Source of the DNA: Neolewinella aurantiaca
GTDB taxonomy: Bacteria; Bacteroidota; Bacteroidia; Chitinophagales; Saprospiraceae
DNA length: 64,000 nt
Assembly: GCF_008014675.1 (NCBI RefSeq)
Contig: NZ_VOXD01000023.1
Span: 42,572-106,571 of the forward strand
Direction of reading: 5' to 3'
Shown: positions 44,542 to 53,566 of the stretch, in pieces
How the letters are laid out: each line of letters starts with the position of its first letter
How positions within the stretch are numbered: the first letter of the stretch is position 1
The notes under the pieces: generated by a model
The model's database searches: none
What the model was told of the DNA's origin: nothing
What the model saw: only the letters and a program-made list of their open reading frames with translations
Position numbers and translations under genes: made by a program

Positions 44542-46242
44542 TTGCTTACCAAGTTAGACAAACTGATGGCAAAATCTTTCGCAGGGCCCTTCGTGGTAAC
44601 CTTCGCGATTGCTGTCTTTGTACTCATGATGCAGGTGCTATGGCTTTACCTCGACGATATTGCGGGCAAAGGCCTCGGTTTTTTTACGGTCATCGAACTG
44701 ATGTCCTATAAATGTGTCGGTCTCGTACCACTCGCTCTGCCGCTCGCCTTACTCATTTCGTCCGTCATGGTACTGGGCGGGATGGCCGAACATTACGAGC
44801 TTTCGAGTTTCAAATCTGCCGGGGTAAGTTTGCTGCGCGTCATGCGGACCCTCATCATTTTCGGGGTAATTTCTTCGGCGGTCAGTTTCAGCATTGCTGA
44901 TTACGTAATCCCCGCAGCGAACCTGCAGTTCGGAGCCAGGATGTACGACATCCAGCAAAAGAAGCCTACGCTGAACATGGAACCGGGTGTGTTCAACGAA
45001 GACTTCAACCAGTTCGCGATCCGGCTCGGTGGCCGGGAGGAAGACGGCCGTAACATCAGCGATGTACTTATTTACGACCACACCAAGGCCGCTACGGGTG
45101 AGCTGGGCCAGATTACCGCCAATACCGGAGAGATGTACTCCGCCGACGACGGGCGCCTTTTTGTGATGAAGCTCTACGATGGTGTACAGTACTCCGAGCA
45201 GCGCCCGGGAGGGAAAAACGGGGAATCCCGCCCTTTCGTCCGTACCTCTTTCAAGAGTTACACCAAAGTATTCGACCTGAGTGAGTTTAACCTCGGCGTC
45301 ACCAACAGAAAGCTTTTCAGCACCAACCGGTCGATGCTTGCTACCTGGCAGTTGCAGATTGGGGTAGACTCCATAGATACCGATATCGCCATCCGGAAAC
45401 AGACCATCAGCAACCATATGGTCAATTACCTCCCGATGCTAAAAAAAGACACCATTACCTACCGGGAGAAGCCTCCCGAAGTGGAAGATGACCCGGACAA
45501 ATACGGGACCCGGCCCGATGATGAGTCCGAAAATGAAGCAGCCGCCAGGCGGGATTCTTCCCGCAGAGCCGCCAATGCATCGGTTGCCCGTGGCACCACG
45601 ATCCAGCGTGTTAGTACCCGGGCCGAAACCGAAGAGAAGCCTGAAGTTGAAGACAGATCACCGGTGATCCTCAAAGACCGACGTACGGAAGCCCGCGAAA
45701 AAGCGCTTGCTCATCCGCTCGTTACCGGTGCAGAAAACTGGAACGGCATCAACAGCCTCATCGACAGTGTGAGCACTACCGTCAGCGACCGGATGATGAA
45801 CCGCGCCCGCTCTGCGGTGCGTTCCATCAGCGGCCAGGCTAAAGCCGCCGAACGTATTTTGCCGGGTATTCGCGAAAGCAGGGTCAAGCACATCTACGAC
45901 CTGCACATGAAGTATTCCATGGCGCTCGTCTGCATCATCTTCATTTTCATCGGCGCTCCTATGGGCGCCATCGTGCGCAAGGGAGGCTTTGGGTATCCGA
46001 TTCTGGTCAGCATCATATTTTTCGTCATTTTCATCATCCTGACCATCTTCTGCCGCAAACTGGCGGAGAGTTTTGTGGTCGACGCCGCCGTTGCGGGCTG
46101 GCTGCCGTGCATTATCCTTTTCCCCGTCAGCCTGTACATTACTACCCGGGCAATGAAGGACGCCAAACTGGTTAATCTGGATGGCATCAAGAGCGCCTTT
46201 TCAAAGCTATTCAGCAAAATCAGCAGCAAATCCGAAGCCTGA
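44542..46242 (+). CDS. LptF/LptG-family lipopolysaccharide export permease
   Basis: This 566-residue inner-membrane permease belongs to the LptBFG complex that extracts LPS. The TTG at 44542 gives MLTKLDKLMAKSFAGPFVVTF, which matches the family start; ATG at 44566 is the alternative. TM1-3 lie within 1-125, a periplasmic beta domain at about 130-280 and TM4-6 at about 450-545. Between the beta domain and TM4 there is an extra charged, disordered insert (about 300-430) with many Glu/Arg (EVEDDPDKYGTRPDDESENE) that short family members lack. LptF versus LptG cannot be decided. Confidence 0.9.
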   Translation: MLTKLDKLMAKSFAGPFVVTFAIAVFVLMMQVLWLYLDDIAGKGLGFFTVIELMSYKCVGLVPLALPLALLISSVMVLGGMAEHYELSSFKSAGVSLLRVMRTLIIFGVISSAVSFSIADYVIPAANLQFGARMYDIQQKKPTLNMEPGVFNEDFNQFAIRLGGREEDGRNISDVLIYDHTKAATGELGQITANTGEMYSADDGRLFVMKLYDGVQYSEQRPGGKNGESRPFVRTSFKSYTKVFDLSEFNLGVTNRKLFSTNRSMLATWQLQIGVDSIDTDIAIRKQTISNHMVNYLPMLKKDTITYREKPPEVEDDPDKYGTRPDDESENEAAARRDSSRRAANASVARGTTIQRVSTRAETEEKPEVEDRSPVILKDRRTEAREKALAHPLVTGAENWNGINSLIDSVSTTVSDRMMNRARSAVRSISGQAKAAERILPGIRESRVKHIYDLHMKYSMALVCIIFIFIGAPMGAIVRKGGFGYPILVSIIFFVIFIILTIFCRKLAESFVVDAAVAGWLPCIILFPVSLYITTRAMKDAKLVNLDGIKSAFSKLFSKISSKSEA

Positions 46243-46661
46243 TCACGGATCATGATCAGGCGCGGACGCAGGTGCCGCGTGAGTTTTCAAAAGGAAACCG
46301 TTGTGCCTCTCGCCGCTGTTCTCCGGCAGTTATCCACTATCATTTATGACCTAAGCTTCGCAGAACGAGCAATGCCCTACCCCACCCGGCACCTGCGTCA
46401 GCGCCCCCTCATCCATGCAGAAAAGACGACTAACGAAAATTTAAAATCAATCCATCTTCTCACGGCAACGGAGTAAGCACGCGAAATTTCCGTTATATTA
46501 ACGGCGTGTTAGTAAATGTTCTCCTTAAAGTCACTTCATCACTATTATCGAACGTCCCGCCCCCTGGCCGCCGGACGAGAGCAACGCCGCGCCGCATTTT
46601 TCCTACGGCCCGCCCCTCACGATCGTCCACCACAAAGAGACACCGACGCCACGGCCTGCGG
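46243..46661. other. Intergenic region with element C
   Basis: The 419 bp contain the MITE-like element C (46259-46405) directly after the LptF/G stop. The part from 46406 to 46661 holds a gap and the open upstream extension of the next frame, which has no family features. Confidence 0.55.
46259..46405. mobile_element. MITE-like element C, 147 bp
   Basis: The left end GGCGCGGACGCAGGTGCCG and right end CGGCACCTGCGTCAGCGCC are inverted repeats with two mismatches over 19 bp. They are the clearest terminal repeats in the window, and again are copies of the dispersed motif pointing outward. It inserts 17 bp after the LptF/G stop codon. There is no gene inside. Confidence 0.6.
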
Positions 46662-47885
46662 ATGATCATCCTGCCTATCCTCCTTTTTATTTCCCAGGCC
46701 GCCGGCCTGGCCCAACGGACCGATCTCAAGATACTGGGCAAACACAAGCGCATCGAATTGCCCTTCTTCATGGAGAACGACTTCATTGTTATCGAGGTAC
46801 TACTGGATAATATAGTCCCCGTCAGGTTTATCATCGACACGGGTGCCGAAAACACGATTCTCCTGGAGAAAAAACTTACCGATATGCTGAACGTCGATTA
46901 CCGCCGAACCTTTCAGGTTCGCGGATCAGACGTAGACAACCTCCTGACGGCTCACTTGGCTACCGGCGTAGACCTCCGCCTGGCCGACCGCCTCCTGGCC
47001 CGCAACCGCTCTATTCTCGTCCTGGGTGAGAACTACTTCGACTTCGAGCGCCTGACCGGAACCAGCATTCAAGGCATTCTCGGAGCCGACTTTCTTATGC
47101 GCTTTACGGTAGAATTCGATTTCCGCCGGCAGGTCGTGATTCTTCATGAACCCAACGACTGGGACCCCAGCAAACGACACGTTGAAGTTCCTGCAGAGTT
47201 TGTCCGCAACCGGCCTTACCTCCACATTCCTGTCAGTGTAACCGGAACGGATTCATCCCCGCGAAGGCTGTTGCTCGATTCAGGTGCCGGCCTTACGTTG
47301 CTTATGCACACCTTCGGCGACAGTACCGATGTTGATCTGCCCCAGCTCACCGTGCCTACGTACATTGCCAACGGCCTGGGCGGAAATCTGCAGGGCAGCG
47401 TTGGCAGGGCCAGGAAAATTGCTTTGGCCGACAAACAACTCGAGAACGTAATTACTTATTTCCAGCCCCTGGACACCATCGGCCTGCGGTACCTCAACGG
47501 GCGCGAGGGCATCATCGGTAATCAGATCCTGCGACGATTCAACGTTGTGATCAACTACAATTTCCAAAAAGTATGGCTCCAGCCCGAAGGTTCACGGTGG
47601 CGGAATAAATTCCAGTTTGATCGTTCCGGACTCACCGTTTTGGCGGGGGGGCATAATCTGCGGACGTACACCGTGGCCAGCGTGGTCCCCGGCAGCCCAG
47701 CCGACCTTGCCGGTTTACAAGTACGTGACCGGATCGTTGCGGTCAACGGCAAATCGGTTGGCTTCATGACGCTGAGCGGCATCCTCAAAAAACTGGTCGG
47801 CAAACCGGGAAAGCGGGTAAAAATCCGCTACGCCCGGGCGGGAGAGTATCAGGTTGTTCGTTTTAAGCTGAGGGACCTTATCTGA
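46662..47885 (+). CDS. Retropepsin-like aspartyl protease with PDZ domain
   Basis: The ATG at 46662 gives 407 residues with a signal peptide (ILPILLFISQAAGLAQ). Two retropepsin-like lobes follow, each with a catalytic-type motif: FIIDTGAEN (Asp59) and LLLDSGAGL (Asp206). At the C-terminus (about 325-400) there is a PDZ domain (VVPGSPADLAGLQVRDRIVAVNGKSV). Single-chain two-lobe aspartyl proteases with PDZ are common in Bacteroidota and likely act in the periplasm on misfolded or regulatory proteins. It is monocistronic. Confidence 0.9.
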   Translation: MIILPILLFISQAAGLAQRTDLKILGKHKRIELPFFMENDFIVIEVLLDNIVPVRFIIDTGAENTILLEKKLTDMLNVDYRRTFQVRGSDVDNLLTAHLATGVDLRLADRLLARNRSILVLGENYFDFERLTGTSIQGILGADFLMRFTVEFDFRRQVVILHEPNDWDPSKRHVEVPAEFVRNRPYLHIPVSVTGTDSSPRRLLLDSGAGLTLLMHTFGDSTDVDLPQLTVPTYIANGLGGNLQGSVGRARKIALADKQLENVITYFQPLDTIGLRYLNGREGIIGNQILRRFNVVINYNFQKVWLQPEGSRWRNKFQFDRSGLTVLAGGHNLRTYTVASVVPGSPADLAGLQVRDRIVAVNGKSVGFMTLSGILKKLVGKPGKRVKIRYARAGEYQVVRFKLRDLI

Positions 47886-48037
47886 CGTTACGGGCCAGGG
47901 CTCAGCCGGGCAAATCCTTTACACAAACTCAGGAAGCTCATTCACCAGCCTAAATTACCGGTTCGCGTAGTGCCGGTGGCGTGGTAATACCGGGGGGAGC
48001 AACTTTGCTCCGAACCCAAAACTAAAACCACGTTCAC

Positions 48038-49258
48038 ATGAAATTCCCAGCTACCTTCGCCTGGCTCGGCGGGGCGGTACTCACCGCCACCCTCATCGTT
48101 TTCTGCTTTACGAGCATGTTCTCCTCCGCAGGAGCGAACCCCGCCCCGCCCCAACCAGTAACTGCACCTGCGCCCCCGCCGCTGAATTCTGCTCCGCCGG
48201 TCAACGCCGCCACCAGCAGCCGGATTCAGATCGCTTTCCTGCTGGACACCTCCAGCTCGATGGACGGCCTGATCGACCAGGCTAAAGCCCGCCTCTGGAA
48301 CATCCTCAACGAAATTCTCAAAGTCGAAAAAGACGGTACGACCCCAGACATCGAAGTAGCCCTTTACCAGTACGGAAACAGCAGCTTGCTCCCCGGTAAT
48401 GGTTATATCCAGCAAGTCGCCGGTCTTACGACCGACGTCGACCTCATCAGCGCAAAGTTGTTTGGGCTTACCACCGGAGGTGGCGATGAGTACTGCGGTC
48501 AGGTAATCCAGACGAGTACGAACGAACTACAGTGGGACGACAACGACAACACCATCAAACTCATCTACATTGCCGGTAATGAAACCTTCCACCAAGGTGA
48601 CGTAAAGGCCGGTGATGCGTTGACCAAAGCCCGTGCCAGAGGCATCCGCGTGAACACCATATTCTGCGGAGATCCGAACTCGGCGGATGGCCGCACCTGG
48701 GCAGCGACACTGACCTCCGGCGACGGCGATTTCTTCTTCATCAATCAAGACGAACGGGTAGTTTACATCCCCTCCCCGCACGACGACCGGATCGAAGAAC
48801 TAAACCAACAGCTGAACCGAACCTACATACCCATCGGCCACAATGGTGCCGCCCTGCAGGCCAATCAGCTTGCCCAGGACAACAACGCGGCAAGCTACAG
48901 CAAGGCCAATCTTAGCAGCCGTGCCAAATTCAAAGCCAGCAAAAAATACAAAAACACGAGTTGGGACCTCGTCGACGCCGAAGAAGCAGACCCCCAACGC
49001 ATCCTGAAGGAAAAAGCAAGCCTTCCCGACAGCCTTAGCCGACTGACGGACGAAGAACTCTCTCTGACAATCAAACGGTTAAAAACCAACCGCGAAAACC
49101 TCCAGGAAGAAATAAAGGACCTCACCCGGAAGCGCGACCGCTACGTTGCCGAAGCGAAAAAGGCCGCTGCAGGAGCACAGAAAAATACGCTGAGCGATAA
49201 GATCAACCAGAGCGTCCGTAAAACACTGATCGAAAAAGAATACACGATCAAAGAATAG
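48038..49258 (+). CDS. VWA-domain membrane-anchored protein
   Basis: This 406-residue protein has an N-terminal membrane anchor (LGGAVLTATLIVFCF), a Pro/Ala linker (34-58, partly made by a dispersed-motif copy encoding TAPAPP) and a von Willebrand factor A domain (about 62-270) with the MIDAS motif DTSSS (Asp70, Ser72, Ser74). The domain continues with YQYGNSS, LTTGGGDEYCGQ and LIYIAGNE. A C-terminal coiled coil (about 340-400) is rich in Lys/Glu. VWA domains bind proteins through a metal ion. The target is unknown. Confidence 0.88.
   Translation: MKFPATFAWLGGAVLTATLIVFCFTSMFSSAGANPAPPQPVTAPAPPPLNSAPPVNAATSSRIQIAFLLDTSSSMDGLIDQAKARLWNILNEILKVEKDGTTPDIEVALYQYGNSSLLPGNGYIQQVAGLTTDVDLISAKLFGLTTGGGDEYCGQVIQTSTNELQWDDNDNTIKLIYIAGNETFHQGDVKAGDALTKARARGIRVNTIFCGDPNSADGRTWAATLTSGDGDFFFINQDERVVYIPSPHDDRIEELNQQLNRTYIPIGHNGAALQANQLAQDNNAASYSKANLSSRAKFKASKKYKNTSWDLVDAEEADPQRILKEKASLPDSLSRLTDEELSLTIKRLKTNRENLQEEIKDLTRKRDRYVAEAKKAAAGAQKNTLSDKINQSVRKTLIEKEYTIKE
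48163..48180 (+). repeat. Dispersed 20-bp motif inside the VWA gene
   Basis: TGCACCTGCGCCCCCGCC, slightly diverged at the inner bases. In frame it encodes APAPP in the linker between the membrane anchor and the VWA domain. Confidence 0.65.
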
Positions 49259-49347
49259 GGGCGAAGGCAGTCGGATTAGCTGCTGTACCTACCCCAAAGT
49301 GGTTAGGTATAAACTGGACTCTGCTTGTAAATATCTCCTTCCGGAAA

Positions 49348-50355
49348 TTATCTGAACCCGAGATCACGGGTATAGATGCCCGCTTCGAGGCTATCGAGGC
49401 TGCCGTTGTCGAACTGAATCCCTTCCTTCAGCGCCGAAGTGCTGCTGGTTACCAATCCCAGGCCACCGATGAGGTTGCTGTAGCGGGGAAGCGACTGTGA
49501 ACTGGTGATGCCTGCGTTAGCGTTTTCGAGCGTTCTGCGGTCAAGCACTTCCTGGCCGGCAGCCGCGACCTGAATGTCGAAGAACTGGAAGCGGCGGGTA
49601 ACGCCGGCTTCTTCCTCAAGCGCACTACCGATAAACTGGAAGAACGACTCACTCTGAATGTCGTAACTCACCAGGTTGCTCGAGCTTTGCTCGGGTCCGG
49701 GCACAAAGCCGGACACAACCGGCCACTCTAACTGTACGGTCCGGTTGCGGTCGGGGTCACTGGGGTAAAGTTCGCGGATGGTGAAGAAGATGGTGATGTC
49801 GTAAATCGCCGCTTCTTCTTCTTTAGACCAAACTACGGCCACCGGGCGGGGGTAATCGTCTACCCGAACCATTTCTCCCGGGCGGGAGATCTCGATGGCC
49901 GGGATGAGGTTGGTTTCGGCAACAGCATCCTCTTCGCCGGGGCGCTGGATGGTGAGCCGAACCGTGTTGCCGCCGAAAAGCGGAAGCTCCTGATCCGTGA
50001 GGCTGTAAGCGATGTTGGGCGACTGGGCAAAGATGCCGTCGGTGCGCTCTAAGCCGTAATCCTGGGCGTTTACCCGCTCCATCTCACGGCTTGTGTTTTG
50101 CGTGACATTTTCCAGAATGACCGTTACGTCTTCAGCTCCGTAGTAGATCGAATCGGCGATACCCGCCACGGCCTCGGCGTTACCTCCAGCTTCCAGGAAA
50201 GCCTTTTCCACCCGGATGAAGTGGCGGCTGTCGTCGGGGTTCAGGTAAGCGTAGGCTACCGGGACATCCTGGTAGTCGGCCTCCAGAGAAAAATCATCAC
50301 GGCATCCCGCCAGAGCGAGAGCGGTAAGTACGAGCAGGGTAAAACGTAGTTGCAT
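49348..50355 (-). CDS. Predicted lipoprotein, family not recognised
   Basis: The ATG at 50355 gives 335 residues with a lipobox (LVLTALALAGC, Cys18). The mature part looks beta-rich (VPVAYAYLNPDDSRHFIRVEKAFL, VTVILEN, VRLTIQRPGEE) and resembles in outline the DUF4249-type lipoproteins found beside TonB receptors, though I cannot confirm it. There is no TonB receptor adjacent. A good promoter box lies 27 bp upstream. Confidence 0.75.
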   Translation of the reverse strand: MQLRFTLLVLTALALAGCRDDFSLEADYQDVPVAYAYLNPDDSRHFIRVEKAFLEAGGNAEAVAGIADSIYYGAEDVTVILENVTQNTSREMERVNAQDYGLERTDGIFAQSPNIAYSLTDQELPLFGGNTVRLTIQRPGEEDAVAETNLIPAIEISRPGEMVRVDDYPRPVAVVWSKEEEAAIYDITIFFTIRELYPSDPDRNRTVQLEWPVVSGFVPGPEQSSSNLVSYDIQSESFFQFIGSALEEEAGVTRRFQFFDIQVAAAGQEVLDRRTLENANAGITSSQSLPRYSNLIGGLGLVTSSTSALKEGIQFDNGSLDSLEAGIYTRDLGFR

Positions 50356-50381
50356 TTGTAGGGGCTTGGATTGCATAGGCG

Positions 50382-50390
50382 GCAAAGATA
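50382..50390 (-). promoter_or_regulatory. Bacteroidota promoter of the lipoprotein gene
   Basis: On the minus strand TATCTTTGC matches TAnnTTTGC, with a TTG 23 nt upstream, within the accepted Bacteroidota spacing. It lies 27 bp before the ATG at 50355. Confidence 0.55.
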
Positions 50391-50498
50391 AGTGCAGGCT
50401 TTTGTATCCACTACAAGTTAGATCGCCGCTTTTACTGCTATTAACGGTTTGGTCCGTTGGCCGCTAAGCTTTTGTTTTGATCCTCCGGGCAAACTCCT

Positions 50499-51665
50499 TT
50501 AGAGCGACTCCCAGATTTCCAGCAGGCGGGGAATTTCATTTTCCCATACCAGTTCGGCAGCGGCCCGCTCCGATGCCGCTACCAACTGCTGGTAGGCGGT
50601 CGGGTGTGCTATCAGGCGTTCTACAATGGCCACCAGTTTAGAAGGCTCCAGGCTTTCAAGAAGGGCGTAGCAACCGTACGTATCCTGGATCGAGCAGTAT
50701 TCCGGAAACGCCATCTGTACCGAGGGTAGCCCGGCCTGAATATAATCGAAGGCCTTATTCGCAAGACTGTAGTAGTAACTGGGGCTCACGGCATCGAGCA
50801 GATTGAGGCCGAGCCAGGCTTGTTCCGTAAGTGCTGGCAACTCGGCAGGTGGCCGGAAACCGGCAAACCACACGCGGTCTTCCACGCCAAAATCACGGGC
50901 ACACTGCCGGAGGTGCTCCATTTCCGGGCCGTCACCGATTAGCCACAATTGGCAATCCGGTAAATCCGCCAACGCAGCAAGAGCCGTCACCAGCCCCCGG
51001 CCGGGGTTGAGCATTCCCTGGTAGATTAGTGGGTAGTTTGTAGTGGGTAGTGGGTAGTGGGCTGGATGCGAGGCAGATGCGGCAGACATCGGAGGCGGGG
51101 CCGCAGGTGCAAGGTTCGTTACGGGCCGGGGATCCGCAGCGGAGCTCCGGCGGAGCGGCAGGTTGCGGACCGTCCCGAAGGGTGCGCCATACTCTTCGGA
51201 GAGCTTTCCCGCCAGCATCGGCGCAACGGTATACCTGGCGTCGGTTTTGGGGACCAGCGCCTTGGCCATTCCCCGCCAGAAGCCCCTGATGACTGTACGG
51301 TTTACCACCTCCGGGGTTTCACTGAACCATTCATGGGCGTCGAAGACAAGCTTATGGTGCTCTGCGGAGGTAAGCCATACTCCCGCCAGCAGCGTATCCA
51401 GATCGACCGCACAGATGGCATCGTACCGCCACGACCGCAGTTCGCGGGTGAGCAGGTAATTGTACTCAACGTAAAACAGCTTTCCTTTGTGGTACCGGCA
51501 CCGAATGCGGTGCTGCCGGTACACCTTGTCCGGTAGTTCTTTGCTCGTGGGTAACAACCGACCAACAAGGGTCACTTCATGCCCTGCCGCTACGAGCGAA
51601 CTGCAAATCCGGTCCATTCGTTGGTCCTGGGCCAGGTCGTTGGTTACAAGGCAAATGATGGTCAT
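50499..51665 (-). CDS. GT4-type glycosyltransferase with repeat-derived insert
   Basis: This 388-residue glycosyltransferase of the GT-B fold has an N-terminal acceptor domain (MTIICLVTNDLAQDQRMDRIC, FDAHEWFSETPE) and a C-terminal donor domain (LIYQGMLNPGRGL, LWLIGDGPEMEHL, SYYYSLANKAFDYIQAGLPSV). It probably transfers a sugar to cell-surface glycan or lipid. Between the two domains (about residues 172-212) there is an extra low-complexity insert (LAPAAPPPMSAASASHPAHY, then PLPTTNY). It is made of a dispersed-motif copy (51094-51114) and five 7-bp repeats (51027-51061). The start overlaps the recQ stop by 4 bp, so it is translated downstream of recQ. Confidence 0.88.
   Translation of the reverse strand: MTIICLVTNDLAQDQRMDRICSSLVAAGHEVTLVGRLLPTSKELPDKVYRQHRIRCRYHKGKLFYVEYNYLLTRELRSWRYDAICAVDLDTLLAGVWLTSAEHHKLVFDAHEWFSETPEVVNRTVIRGFWRGMAKALVPKTDARYTVAPMLAGKLSEEYGAPFGTVRNLPLRRSSAADPRPVTNLAPAAPPPMSAASASHPAHYPLPTTNYPLIYQGMLNPGRGLVTALAALADLPDCQLWLIGDGPEMEHLRQCARDFGVEDRVWFAGFRPPAELPALTEQAWLGLNLLDAVSPSYYYSLANKAFDYIQAGLPSVQMAFPEYCSIQDTYGCYALLESLEPSKLVAIVERLIAHPTAYQQLVAASERAAAELVWENEIPRLLEIWESL
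51027..51061 (-). repeat. Five 7-bp tandem repeats inside the glycosyltransferase gene
   Basis: On the plus strand TAGTGGG-TAGTTTG-TAGTGGG-TAGTGGG-TAGTGGG. As 7 is not a multiple of 3, gain or loss of one unit shifts the reading frame. It encodes HYPLPTTNYPL in the interdomain insert. Confidence 0.85.
51094..51114 (-). repeat. Dispersed 20-bp motif inside the glycosyltransferase gene
   Basis: GGCGGGGCCGCAGGTGCAAGG. On the coding strand it encodes LAPAAPP in the interdomain insert, 33 bp from the heptamer array. Confidence 0.75.
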
Positions 51666-53566
51666 GGCAGTCTCAGGTTACGACCGTCCTGTACGATGAG
51701 GCCTTCGTTGATGAGGTGCTGAATCGCTTCAGCGGTTGTTTTTTGTCGGACGGCGCCGTAGGCTTTGCTGGCGTCCTCCAGGGTGAGGTCGCCTTCCTGC
51801 AGGCGCGTAAGGATGTCTCCGTAGAGTTTCTTCGGGGTCAGCGGAGGGTTTACCGATGTCTTGCGCTTCCGGCAATTGTCGCAAATGCCACAATCGGCAA
51901 GTGCCGGCTCTCCGAAGTACTTGAGTAGGGTACGCGACCGGCAGAAATCACCCGAATGCTCCGCGTAATTGACCATCGTCTCGATTCGTTCAAAGGCCCG
52001 CTCCCGCAGGAAGCGGTATTGTTTTTCGTCGATTCGCACGTGGTCCGGATCAATCCGCGGAGTAAGGAAAACCACCTGCGGTAAGTCTTTCTGCGGGAAG
52101 TAATCGATGATGCCTTCGCCCGCAAGCTTGCGGAAAGTACGGTGAAGATTTTCCAGCTCTATGCCCAGGAAATTGGCCAGTTCTCCTTCTTCCACTCTAA
52201 CGGGATTCAGGAAGGCTCCGTGGCTCGTCCGCAGGATGGTTTTGATCAGTTTGTCCATCTCCCGGTGCTTGATCTGGAAGGTGTACAACTGTTCTTTAGT
52301 CGCGATGAACTGCAGCCTGGCCGGCTGGTGGATAGCCTCGGTGAGCAGGATGAGCCCGGCTCTTTCCAGCGCCTTCATGCTGCTGTACGCCTCCCGGACA
52401 TCGAAGCCGAAGTTGTTGGAGAAGGCCACAAGGTCAAAATCGTAGCTCTCCCCTTCTCCCCCGCCGATGGCCAGCTGAAGGTAGCTGCCCAGCGCACGAT
52501 AAGCACGCTTCACTTCGCTGATTTCAGGGTAAGACAACGCCCAGTTTTTACGCAACCGCTCGCCGTCGAAAGGGTGATAAAGCATGATGCCGAAACTCAT
52601 CTTTCCGTCCCGGCCGCCACGGCCGGCTTCCTGAAAGTAAGCCTCAGGGCTGTCCGGTGGGCCATAATGGATCACGCTGCGCACATCGGGCTTATCGATT
52701 CCCATGCCGAAGGCATTGGTAGCAACAATTACGCGCAATTCGCCTTTGATCCATGCTTCCTGACGGCGGTCCTTCTCCTTCGGGTCCAGACCGGCGTGAT
52801 AGCTGGCAGCGGCAATGCCCTGCCGCTGAAGCCTGAGTGCAATCTGCCGGGTCAGGCCACGGCTGCGAACGTAGATGATGCTGGTACCCGGTACCCCTTT
52901 CAGGATTTCGAGGATCTGTTTGTCTTTACTCTCAGGCACACGTACGACATAGCCGAGGTTGTCGCGCCCGAAGCTTTGCTGCAAAACAAACCGGTTAGGT
53001 TTGAATTCGAGGCTCGCCTGGATATCTTCCACTACTTCCGGAGTGGCGGTAGCGGTTACAGCGATGACCGGAACCTGCGGGTGCAGCTCCCGCAATTCTG
53101 CGATTTGCATGTATGGCGGACGGAAGTCGTAGCCCCACTGGCTGATACAGTGTGCTTCATCTACGGCAATCAGCGCCAGGTTCATCTTCGCTATACGCAC
53201 CCGTGCCAGATCAGTAAGCAACCGCTCAGGGCTCATGTACAGCAACTTCGTGTTGCCGTACACCGCGTTGTCGAAGATGCGGTCAATGTCCTGCCGGCGC
53301 ATTCCGCTGTAAACAGCATCCGCTACAACACCCCGGTCTTTGAGCTGACGGACCTGGTCTTTCATCAGCGCTATCAGCGGCGAAACAACAATGGTTACGC
53401 CCTCCTTAGCCAGCGCCGGCACCTGAAAGCAGATGGATTTTCCACCACCGGTAGGCAGCAGCGCGAGGGTGTCGCGCCCTTCCATCACGGCGTTAATTAT
53501 CTCCGCCTGGCCGGGGCGGAAGTCGTCGTAGTTCCAGTATTTCTTAAGTACCTCTCGAGGGGTCAA
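51662..53566 (-). CDS. recQ: ATP-dependent DNA helicase RecQ
   Basis: This 634-residue 3'-5' helicase is used in recombination and replication repair. Walker A is PTGGGKS (38-44), the DEAH box is at 136-139 (VDEAHCISQWGYDFRPPY), and motif VI is EAYFQEAGRGGRDG. The RecQ-C zinc site uses CRSRTLLKYFGE followed by CGICDNC, and a winged-helix region (about 470-550) follows. The C-terminal HRDC domain seen in E. coli RecQ is replaced by a short helical tail. It is coupled to the glycosyltransferase by a 4-bp stop/start overlap, with no evident functional link. Confidence 0.95.
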   Translation of the reverse strand: MTPREVLKKYWNYDDFRPGQAEIINAVMEGRDTLALLPTGGGKSICFQVPALAKEGVTIVVSPLIALMKDQVRQLKDRGVVADAVYSGMRRQDIDRIFDNAVYGNTKLLYMSPERLLTDLARVRIAKMNLALIAVDEAHCISQWGYDFRPPYMQIAELRELHPQVPVIAVTATATPEVVEDIQASLEFKPNRFVLQQSFGRDNLGYVVRVPESKDKQILEILKGVPGTSIIYVRSRGLTRQIALRLQRQGIAAASYHAGLDPKEKDRRQEAWIKGELRVIVATNAFGMGIDKPDVRSVIHYGPPDSPEAYFQEAGRGGRDGKMSFGIMLYHPFDGERLRKNWALSYPEISEVKRAYRALGSYLQLAIGGGEGESYDFDLVAFSNNFGFDVREAYSSMKALERAGLILLTEAIHQPARLQFIATKEQLYTFQIKHREMDKLIKTILRTSHGAFLNPVRVEEGELANFLGIELENLHRTFRKLAGEGIIDYFPQKDLPQVVFLTPRIDPDHVRIDEKQYRFLRERAFERIETMVNYAEHSGDFCRSRTLLKYFGEPALADCGICDNCRKRKTSVNPPLTPKKLYGDILTRLQEGDLTLEDASKAYGAVRQKTTAEAIQHLINEGLIVQDGRNLRLP

